Shown one piece after another: positions 5,784 to 11,594 of a stretch of 11,594 bases of DNA. Under the pieces are notes generated by a model. That model did not search any database, had not been told where the DNA came from, and worked only from the letters and a program-made list of their open reading frames with translations. Every line of letters starts with the position of its first letter. Positions within the stretch are counted from its first letter, which is position 1. Source of the DNA: an uncultured Collinsella sp. (GTDB taxonomy: Bacteria > Actinomycetota > Coriobacteriia > Coriobacteriales > Coriobacteriaceae); the NCBI GenBank assembly GCA_902470265.1, contig CABRFW010000036.1, positions 1 to 11,594 on the forward strand. Reading direction: 5' to 3'. A program made the translations under genes and the position numbers.

Positions 5784-8597
5784 GTGGCTGAGAACCTAAG
5801 CAACCAGTCTGTACCCGAAGCCGCGGCGCGCGTCGCTGCCGTGGTCAACCGCCTCGTTAACCGAATCGGCTCGAATGCCGAGTCCAGGGAGCGTCTCGCC
5901 GAGATCGAGATCCCCGAGGAGCTGCGCGATAATCTGGCGCTGTTCCTGCGCCTGGAACGTCGTGTGCTTAGCGAGTATGATCCCGAGATCGCGGACCTGT
6001 TCGACAAGATTTTGACAGCCGAGATTGTGGTCAATGCTGGCAACCCCGGTAGCCGCGCTGCCGACGAGTCCGTTGACGAACAGGGCGTGCCCACTGCCGA
6101 CGAGCCCACCGCCGTGGCGTTTCGCGAAGTCGTCGATTTGATTGACAGCCTGCCGCTTGATAAGCAGCAGGTCATCGTTCGCGCCTTTACGAGCTTCTTC
6201 CACTTGGCAAACCTGTCGGAGGAGAACTACCGTGTGGCGCAGCTGCGCGAGCGCGAGGCCGGCGCATCGACCGATACCGAGGTCGATCCCGCCAACGAAC
6301 TCACCGTCGCCTATCACCAGTTGGTAAACGAGATGGGCGTCGAGGGTGCCAATGAGCTGCTCGGCAAGCTCGAGTTCCACCCTGTCTTTACCGCACATCC
6401 CACCGAGGCCCGTCGTAAGGCCGTCGAGGGCAAGATTCGCCGTATCTCCAACCTGCTGGAGGAGCGTCCGCGTTTGGGCGGCTCCGACCTGGTGGAGAAC
6501 GAGCGCCATATGCTGCAGGAGATCGACGCCCTGGTGCGTACGAGCCCCATCGCGCTCAAGAAGCCCACGCCGGTCGAGGAAGCCGATACCATCATCGACA
6601 TCTTCGATAACACGCTGTTCGACGTTATCCCCGTCATCTACCGTCGTTTTGACGACTGGGTGCTGGGCGACAAGGCCGGTACCGTGCCGCCGCTGTGCCC
6701 GGCGTTCTTCCATCCCGGCAGCTGGATCGGCTCCGACCGCGACGGCAACCCCAACGTCACCGCCAAGGTGAGCCGCGAAGTCGCCGCCAAGTACTTCACT
6801 CACATGGTGCTCAAGCTCGAGGACAAGTGCCGCCGCATCGGCCACAACCTCACGCTCGAGGCCACCTACAGCAAGCCTTCTGCCGAGCTCATTAACCTGT
6901 GGAACCATCAGGTCGAGATGAGCCCTCGTTACACGGCCCGCGCCGAGCTGATCTCCGAGCACGAGCCGCATCGCGCCGTCATGCTCGTCATGGCCGACCG
7001 CCTGAACGCCACCGTGCGCCGCATCACCGACACCATGTACCACAGCGCCGACGAGTTCCTGGATGACCTGCGCGTCGTCCAGCGTTCGCTTGCTGCCTGC
7101 GGTGCCGTCCGTGCCGCCTACGGTCCGGTCCAAACCATCATCTGGCAGGTCGAGTCCTTCGGCTTCCATATGGTCGAGATGGAGTTCCGTCAGCACTCCG
7201 TGGTGCACGCCCGCGCCCTCAAGGATATCCACGAGAACGGTATCCATGGTGACCTGCAGCCCATGACGCGCGAGGTCATCGACACCTTCCGTGCCATCGG
7301 TTCCATCCAAAAGCGCTACGGCAAGAAGATGGCACACCGCTACATCATCTCGTTTACCAAGAGTGCCCAGCATGTGGCCGACGTCTTTGAGCTGGCCCAC
7401 CTGTCCTTCGCACACGAGGAAGACGTTCCCGAGCTCGACGTGATCCCGCTGTTCGAGCAGCTCGAGGACCTCGAGGGCTGCGTTGACGTGCTCGACCAGA
7501 TGCTTACGCTGCCCGTGGTGCAAAAGCGCCTTGCCCAGACCAACCGCCGCATGGAGGTCATGCTGGGCTATTCCGACTCTTCCAAGGATGCCGGTCCTAC
7601 CACGGCCATGCTCGCGCTGCACTCCGCGCAGGAGCGCATCGCCAAGTGGGCAGAGAAGAACGATATCGACCTGGTGCTCATGCACGGTCGCGGCGGTGCC
7701 GTGGGCCGTGGCGGCGGCCCGGCCAACAAGGCCGTGCTGGCGCAGCCCAAGGGTTCGGTCAACTGCTTCTTTAAGCTCACCGAGCAGGGCGAAGTCATCT
7801 TTGCCCGTTACGGCAACCGCACGCTGGCTCAGCGCCACGTTGAGTCCGTTGCCGCCGCAACGCTTTTGCAGTCGGCCCCGAGTGTCGAGAAGACCAACAC
7901 CGAGACCACGCAGAAGTTCTGGGATATGGCCGAGAAGCTCAACACTGCAAGCCACGAACGCTATCTGGACCTGCTGAACACCGAGGACTTTACACCGTGG
8001 TTCTCGACCGTGACGCCGCTGACCGAGGTCGGTCTGCTGCCGATCGGCTCGCGTCCCGCCAAGCGCGGTCTGGGCGCCAAGTCGCTCGATGACCTGCGTA
8101 CCATCCCGTGGATCTTCAGCTGGAGCCAGGCGCGCATTAACCTGGCCGCTTGGTACGGTCTGGGCACCGCCTGCGAGCAGCTTGGCGATCTTGACCAGCT
8201 CAAGGCTGCCTACCAGGAGTGGCCGTTCTTCCGCACCTTTATCGACAATATTGAGATGTCGATCGCCAAGACCGACCAGCGCATCGCCAAGATGTATCTG
8301 CACCTGGGCGACCGCCAGGATCTGTCCGAGAAGGTCTTTACCGAGATGCAGCTCACGCGTAAGTGGGTCCTTGCCATCGTCGGTGACGAGTGGCCGCTGC
8401 AGCGCCGTCGCGTGCTCGGCTGCGCCGTCCGTGTACGTAACCCCTACGTCGACGCCCTGTCCATCGCCCAGGTCCGCGCCCTTCGCGAGGTGCGTATGAA
8501 CCAGGACGAGATGGCCGAGGAGAAGAAGGCCGAGTACATGAGCCTGATTCTTTCGACTGTGACCGGCGTCTCGGCAGGACTGCAGAACACGGGGTAA
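5784..8597 (+). CDS. ppc: Phosphoenolpyruvate carboxylase (bacterial type)
   Basis: This 937-residue cytoplasmic enzyme converts PEP plus bicarbonate to oxaloacetate and phosphate, feeding the TCA branch and succinate or amino acid synthesis. The family motifs are complete: VFTAHPTEARR with catalytic H205 (E. coli H138), GSWIGSDRDGNPNVT, GYSDSSKDAG with K601 (E. coli K546), HGRGGAVGRGGGPA with R636 and R642 (E. coli R581 and R587), and the C-terminal QNTG that ends the protein. The N-terminus is about 67 residues longer than the E. coli enzyme before the catalytic His, and residues around 85-110 form an acidic, low-complexity insert. Two starts are possible. ATG 5772 is 1 nt from GAAGGAGG, too close. 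GTG 5784 has GGAGG (5775-5779) 4 nt upstream and is preferred. The gene has its own promoter and stands alone; a long palindrome follows 23 nt after the stop. Confidence 0.96.
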   Translation: MAENLSNQSVPEAAARVAAVVNRLVNRIGSNAESRERLAEIEIPEELRDNLALFLRLERRVLSEYDPEIADLFDKILTAEIVVNAGNPGSRAADESVDEQGVPTADEPTAVAFREVVDLIDSLPLDKQQVIVRAFTSFFHLANLSEENYRVAQLREREAGASTDTEVDPANELTVAYHQLVNEMGVEGANELLGKLEFHPVFTAHPTEARRKAVEGKIRRISNLLEERPRLGGSDLVENERHMLQEIDALVRTSPIALKKPTPVEEADTIIDIFDNTLFDVIPVIYRRFDDWVLGDKAGTVPPLCPAFFHPGSWIGSDRDGNPNVTAKVSREVAAKYFTHMVLKLEDKCRRIGHNLTLEATYSKPSAELINLWNHQVEMSPRYTARAELISEHEPHRAVMLVMADRLNATVRRITDTMYHSADEFLDDLRVVQRSLAACGAVRAAYGPVQTIIWQVESFGFHMVEMEFRQHSVVHARALKDIHENGIHGDLQPMTREVIDTFRAIGSIQKRYGKKMAHRYIISFTKSAQHVADVFELAHLSFAHEEDVPELDVIPLFEQLEDLEGCVDVLDQMLTLPVVQKRLAQTNRRMEVMLGYSDSSKDAGPTTAMLALHSAQERIAKWAEKNDIDLVLMHGRGGAVGRGGGPANKAVLAQPKGSVNCFFKLTEQGEVIFARYGNRTLAQRHVESVAAATLLQSAPSVEKTNTETTQKFWDMAEKLNTASHERYLDLLNTEDFTPWFSTVTPLTEVGLLPIGSRPAKRGLGAKSLDDLRTIPWIFSWSQARINLAAWYGLGTACEQLGDLDQLKAAYQEWPFFRTFIDNIEMSIAKTDQRIAKMYLHLGDRQDLSEKVFTEMQLTRKWVLAIVGDEWPLQRRRVLGCAVRVRNPYVDALSIAQVRALREVRMNQDEMAEEKKAEYMSLILSTVTGVSAGLQNTG

Positions 8598-8620
8598 TCG
8601 ATAGCCCTGTGGCTCTCACC

Positions 8621-8747
8621 GGGACCCGATGGGTTTCCCTCTGAATGCGTCCTCGCACTTGAAGCCCCCTTATCCTGCTCCTTCGGAGCTGCGGATAAGG
8701 GGGCTTCGTGCTGCGGAGTGCATTCAGAGGGAAACCCATCGGATCCC
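8621..8747. repeat. 127-nt palindromic element downstream of ppc
   Basis: The two halves are near mirror images. The outer stem pairs 8626-8648 with 8720-8742 perfectly (23 bp, CCGATGGG...GAATGC), with GGGA/TCCC just outside it. The inner stem pairs 8661-8675 with 8693-8707 perfectly (15 bp, through CCCCCTTATCC). The apex GCTCC-TTC-GGAGC closes the hairpin. Between the stems is a partly paired internal loop (8649-8660 against 8708-8719), with GCAC/GTGC pairing. There is no T-run after it. It looks like a dispersed palindromic repeat or miniature element, possibly acting also as the 3' end structure of ppc mRNA. Confidence 0.88.
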
Positions 8748-9296
8748 TTCGTCCTCGGTCTTCTGGGATTAAAGCTAAAGGGAATAAGGCGCGCTTCGCG
8801 CATAGCGTGGAGTGCGGCGAGGGCTTCTTGCGTCCTGCGGAGTGTGCCTAAAAGTAAACTAATGGCGGGCCCTGCGATGTCCGGTCTTCGGCGGATCAGC
8901 CGCTGGGTGAGGGTGGTGCTTGGGACGACGTGCAAAAAACGGAGTTTTCAGCAGCCAAAGATTGGTGCATAAGGCTATGGGTGACGTTCGCGGCCCCTGT
9001 TGATGCTTTTGCACGACGATTGGGCTTTGGCGATGTTCATATATGGCTGGTTTCTCGCCGCATGCTATCCAGATGGGACGAGTCATGAGGACTATCTACC
9101 TTTTGAAAGACTTTTGACACCAAAATCTTATCCCGCGATGCTGAATACTCGCAAAAATGCACGCTCCGGAGGGTACCACCCTGTTACGGCTAGAAATCCA
9201 TGCGCCATTTTATGCAATTAATTAACGCATTTATGCAAAATGGCTTACGTGCGTACGTCTCGGGCTAGATGTTTGCCTCGGCGCTGCGTAAATCAT
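8748..9296. other. Intergenic stretch without a credible gene
   Basis: About 550 nt between the palindrome and the larA-proximal hairpins. Open frames occur on both strands (for example minus 8859-9086, minus 8444-8935, plus 9000-9221). None has a good ribosome binding site, recognised domain or codon pattern like the neighbours. What is visible is a small hairpin GCGCG-CTT-CGCGC (8789-8801), a partial echo of the palindrome (GGGCTTC 8821-8827 and CTGCGGAGTG 8835-8844), a spaced inverted repeat CGTGCAAAA (8929-8937) with TTTTGCACG (9007-9015), a TTGACA hexamer at 9114-9119 with only a weak GATGCT 17 nt later, and an AT-rich site at 9207-9240. From about 9090 the base composition is clearly more AT-rich than the genes. 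Confidence 0.6.
9207..9240 (+). promoter_or_regulatory. AT-rich direct-repeat and dyad site upstream of larA
   Basis: TTTATGCAA occurs twice, at 9209-9217 and 9230-9238, exactly 21 nt apart, i.e. two helical turns on the same face. ATGC (9212-9215) and GCAT (9227-9230) form a dyad around AATTAATTAAC, and GCCATTTT (9204-9211) mirrors AAAATGGC (9237-9244). Such spacing is typical of a regulator binding as a dimer of dimers. It is 240 nt before larA; the target gene is inferred. Confidence 0.45.
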
Positions 9297-9320
9297 CCTG
9301 TCTATAGTGTCTTTGACAGG
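9297..9320 (+). repeat. Small hairpin stacked on the larA-upstream terminator
   Basis: CCTGTC (9297-9302) and GACAGG (9315-9320) are perfect 6-bp arms around a 12-nt loop. The hairpin abuts the terminator-like stem-loop starting at 9321, so in RNA the two could stack end to end. The loop includes TATAGT, which may alternatively be a -10-like element. Confidence 0.5.
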
Positions 9321-9357
9321 CGGTCGCGGTCCCGTTTGGGGTCGCGGCCGTTTTGTT
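9321..9357 (+). terminator. Terminator-like stem-loop 120 nt before larA
   Basis: CGGTCGCGGTCCC (9321-9333) pairs with GGGGTCGCGGCCG (9338-9350) over 13 positions, three of them G-T, around a 4-nt GTTT loop. It is followed by TTTTGTTAT. It has the form of an intrinsic terminator but stands 724 nt after the ppc stop, with no gene between. It could end an unrecognised small RNA, act as an attenuator in a larA leader, or insulate larA. Confidence 0.65.
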
Positions 9358-9477
9358 ATGGGGCAAATATGAACGTTGTGTTAATGAGTCGGTGGACGGT
9401 GGTGTTTTTCGGTGAGCGGCGTATCCTTCCAACGGTTTATCTAGTGTGTCAGTTGAAAAGGAAGAGGGCGCTCGTCA

Positions 9478-10755
9478 TTGTTTGAATGTGAACTGCCGTT
9501 TGACCACAAGACGTTGCATCTGGAGCTCGAGGATAAGAACTTCGCGGGTGTGATGGAAGGTCATCAAAACGAGTTTAAGACCACGAAATCGCAGGAAGAG
9601 CTGGTAGAGGAGTCGCTTGCCAATCCTTATGGCTCGCCTTCGCTCGAGGAGCTTTGTGCTGGCAAGAAGGATATCGTCATCATTAGCTCCGATCATACGC
9701 GTCCCGTTCCCTCGCGTGTGACGATGCCTATTCTGCTGCATCACATCCATTCTGCTGCGCCCGAGGCTCGCGTGCGTATTCTGGTTGCTACGGGTATGCA
9801 TCGTCCGTCGACGCACGAGGAGCTCGTCAACAAGTACGGCGAGGAGATCGTTGCCAACGAGGAAATCGTTATGCACGTCGCGACTGACGACAGCATGATG
9901 AAAAAGATTGGCACCCTACCTTCTGGTGGCGAGTGCATCATCAACAAGATTGCCGCCGATTGTGATCTGCTGCTTGCCGAGGGCTTTATTGAGCCGCACT
10001 TCTTTGCCGGTTTCTCTGGTAGCCGCAAGTCCGTCCTGCCTGGCATCGCCAGCTACAAGACCATCATGTACAACCACAACGGTCAGTTTGTGAATGATTC
10101 CCACTCGCGTGCCGGCAACCTGTGCCACAACCACGTGAGCGAGGACATGTTTGCCGCTGCCGAGATGGCTCACCTTGCCTTTGTGCTCAACGTGGTGCTC
10201 AACGGCAAGCACGAGGTCATCGGCTCCTTTGCCGGCGACATCCACAAGGCGCACGAGGCTGGCTGCGAGTTCGTGAAGAGCCTTGCCGGCGTTGAGCCCG
10301 TCGAGTGCGAGATTGCCATTACCACCAATGGCGGCTACCCGCTCGACCAGAACATCTATCAGGCCGTGAAGGGCATGTGCTCTGCAGAGGCCACACTTCC
10401 CGAGGGCGGCGTGATCATCGATGTCGCCGGTTGTGCCGACGGTCACGGTGGCGAGGGCTTCTATCACAACATCGCCGACAATGATCCGGCAGAGTTTGAG
10501 CGCGCCTGCATCGACCGTCCTAAGGACGAGACCCTGCCCGACCAGTGGACGAGCCAGATCTTTGCCCGCATCCTGGCGCATCACCCTGTGATCATGGTTA
10601 CCGACCTGTGCGATCACCAGATGATCAAGGATATGCACATGACGCCGGTTAACACCCTCGATGAGGCGCTCAAGCTCGCCTTTGAGATGAAGGGTGCCGA
10701 TGCCAAGGTGGCCGTCATTCCCGATGGCCTGGGCGTTGTCGTCGCTCAGCACTAG
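9478..10755 (+). CDS. larA: Nickel-pincer lactate racemase LarA
   Basis: This 425-residue enzyme interconverts L- and D-lactate in the cytoplasm using the nickel-pincer nucleotide (NPN) cofactor covalently held by a lysine. From memory of Lactiplantibacillus plantarum LarA, identity is high along the whole length: SSDHTRPVPS, TGMHRPSTHEELVNKYGE, GFIEPHFFAGFSGSRKSVLP, TTNGGYPLDQNIYQAVKGM and DGHGGEGFYHN. With the TTG at 9478 as residue 1, catalytic H108 and H174, cofactor lysine K184 and nickel ligand H200 fall at exactly the numbers used for the L. plantarum enzyme. This strongly supports the TTG start and intact activity. GGAAGAGGG (9460-9468) lies 9 nt upstream, and a stop at 9454 closes the frame above. 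Members of the wider LarA family act on other 2-hydroxyacids, but the close match and the larD neighbour favour lactate. The cofactor needs LarB, LarC and LarE, none of which is in the window. Confidence 0.95.
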   Translation: MFECELPFDHKTLHLELEDKNFAGVMEGHQNEFKTTKSQEELVEESLANPYGSPSLEELCAGKKDIVIISSDHTRPVPSRVTMPILLHHIHSAAPEARVRILVATGMHRPSTHEELVNKYGEEIVANEEIVMHVATDDSMMKKIGTLPSGGECIINKIAADCDLLLAEGFIEPHFFAGFSGSRKSVLPGIASYKTIMYNHNGQFVNDSHSRAGNLCHNHVSEDMFAAAEMAHLAFVLNVVLNGKHEVIGSFAGDIHKAHEAGCEFVKSLAGVEPVECEIAITTNGGYPLDQNIYQAVKGMCSAEATLPEGGVIIDVAGCADGHGGEGFYHNIADNDPAEFERACIDRPKDETLPDQWTSQIFARILAHHPVIMVTDLCDHQMIKDMHMTPVNTLDEALKLAFEMKGADAKVAVIPDGLGVVVAQH

Positions 10756-10804
10756 TGTGCGGCCCAAACGAATCGTTTATAACCGACAAGAAAGATAAGG
10801 TTTT

Positions 10805-11536
10805 ATGCTTACCAAACTCCTCTGCGAATTCGGCGCAACGGCCCTCATGATCATCTTTGGCGTGGGCGTGCACTGCGATACCGTGCTTAAGGGCACCAAG
10901 TATCAGGGCTCCGGCCACATGTTTGCCATCACCACCTGGTCTTTTGGCATCTCGGTTTGCCTGTTTGTCTTTGGCGGCGCCGTGTGCATGAACCCCGCCA
11001 TGGTACTTGCCCAGTGCATCGTCGGCCTGGTGCCGTGGAGCAGTTGCATCCCCTTCATGGTTGCTGATATGCTCGGCGGCTTTGCGGGTGCCGTGATCGC
11101 GTGGTTGATGTATGCCGATGAGTTCAAGGCTTCCGATGGTGTCATCGATCCCATTGCTCAGCGCAACATCTTCTCGACCAACCCCACCACCGAGGGCACC
11201 AACTATGCCCGCAACTTCTTCTGCGAGGCTATCTGCACCTTCGTGTTCATCAGCGCCATCCTTGCTGCTGCTAACCGTGCTGGCGAGAACGTTCTGATGC
11301 TCGCCATCTGCGTCGGCCTGATCGTTTGGGCTGTTGGCATGGGCATGGGCGGCATCACCGGCTTCGCCATGAACCAGGCTCGTGACCTTGGTCCTCGCAT
11401 GGCCTATCAGGTGCTGCCGATTAAGAACAAGGCCGACATCAACTGGAAGTACGGCCTGCTCGTTCCTGGCATCGCGCCGTTTGTCGGTGCCGCTCTGGCC
11501 GCGCTGTTTGTGCATGGTTTCTTGGGCATGTTCTAG
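10805..11536 (+). CDS. larD: LarD-type lactic acid channel (MIP/aquaglyceroporin family)
   Basis: This 243-residue inner-membrane channel of the aquaporin/GlpF superfamily has six predicted helices and two half-helices. The first signature NPA is at 63-65 (CMNPAMVLAQ). The second is NQA at 190-192 followed by R193-D194 (NQARDLGPR); the arginine is the selectivity-filter residue and the aspartate is typical of glycerol-type facilitators. W45 in the second helix matches the tryptophan of the GlpF filter. In lactobacilli LarD passes D- and L-lactic acid and is encoded with LarA; the same pairing here, 49 nt apart on one strand, supports that role rather than glycerol uptake. ATG 10805 follows ATAAGG, with AAGG (10797-10800) 4 nt upstream, a weak site. 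A TTATAA at 10778-10783 could give it some independent transcription. Glycerol or water transport remains possible. Confidence 0.85.
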   Translation: MLTKLLCEFGATALMIIFGVGVHCDTVLKGTKYQGSGHMFAITTWSFGISVCLFVFGGAVCMNPAMVLAQCIVGLVPWSSCIPFMVADMLGGFAGAVIAWLMYADEFKASDGVIDPIAQRNIFSTNPTTEGTNYARNFFCEAICTFVFISAILAAANRAGENVLMLAICVGLIVWAVGMGMGGITGFAMNQARDLGPRMAYQVLPIKNKADINWKYGLLVPGIAPFVGAALAALFVHGFLGMF

Positions 11537-11563
11537 TCAAAGGCTACATAGTTGTCCGCTGGC

Positions 11564-11594
11564 CGCATGGGGTAACTTCCCAGCGCGTCCTCGG
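11564..11594. repeat. Possible start of a second palindromic element at the window end
   Basis: After the larD stop, the sequence GCATGGGGTAACTTCCCAGC then GCGTCCTCGG recalls the left half of the palindrome at 8621 (GATGGGTTTCCC, then GCGTCCTCG at 8647-8655). GCGTCCTCG is identical in both (11585-11593). The right half, if any, lies beyond the window, so this is a weak call. Confidence 0.3.

Noticed and set aside
5796..8303. 835-codon open frame on the minus strand opposite ppc
   Set aside because: It is the antisense of a fully motif-supported ppc gene. Long antisense frames are common opposite GC-rich genes, and no family motif or ribosome site is seen.
8859..9086. 75-codon minus-strand frame in the gap (Pro/His/Arg-rich)
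   Set aside because: No ribosome site or domain. It covers the spaced inverted repeat and reads like translated non-coding repeat sequence.
9000..9221. 73-codon plus-strand frame in the ppc-larA gap
   Set aside because: TTG start without a ribosome binding site, no recognisable domain, and composition unlike the neighbouring genes.
9313..9341. TTGACA at 9313-9318 as a larA promoter -35
   Set aside because: The position 17 nt downstream falls in the GC-rich terminator stem with no -10 match, and the hexamer is part of the small hairpin's right arm.

Overview
The window reads as GC-rich chromosomal DNA from an anaerobic actinobacterium. Gene content and protein style (YhgE/Pip exporter-like protein, bacterial-type PEP carboxylase, LarA/LarD pair, ATG/GTG/TTG starts behind strong GGAGG sites) suggest the Coriobacteriia, most likely a gut Collinsella or close relative. 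That placement is inferred from the protein sequences and was not tested by a search. All genes supported here lie on the plus strand.

Layout: (1) 2-850 is the C-terminal part of a YhgE/Pip-family membrane protein, with a good intrinsic terminator at 946-984. (2) 1052-2035 is a complete DMT/EamA transporter with its own terminator at 2048-2073. (3) 2153-3907 is a two-gene unit: an M20D amidohydrolase with all metal ligands, then, 3 nt later, a 149-residue MFS remnant that has lost the middle of the protein. (4) 3942-4153 is a run of three large adjacent hairpins that separates the MFS remnant from hisS. (5) 4212-5525 is hisS (histidyl-tRNA synthetase), with a consensus TATAAT in front. (6) 5784-8597 is ppc (PEP carboxylase), preceded by a TATAAT promoter overlapped by a dyad. 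(7) 8598-9477 is an 880-nt stretch without a credible gene. It holds a 127-nt palindrome just after ppc, a degenerate partial echo of it, an AT-rich direct-repeat/dyad site, and a hairpin followed by a terminator-like stem-loop about 120 nt before larA. (8) 9478-10755 is larA (nickel-pincer lactate racemase), followed after 49 nt by larD (10805-11536), an aquaglyceroporin-type lactic acid channel. The window ends in what may be the start of another palindromic element.

How the genes fit together: ppc (anaplerotic oxaloacetate synthesis) and larA/larD (interconversion of D- and L-lactate and passage of lactic acid) both belong to fermentative carbon metabolism. The M20 hydrolase and the MFS gene look like a former deacylase/deacetylase-plus-transporter pair in which the transporter is now broken. 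The protein-coding genes are of known families. The less explained material is non-coding: the triple hairpin cluster before hisS, the long palindrome after ppc, and the structured region ahead of larA.
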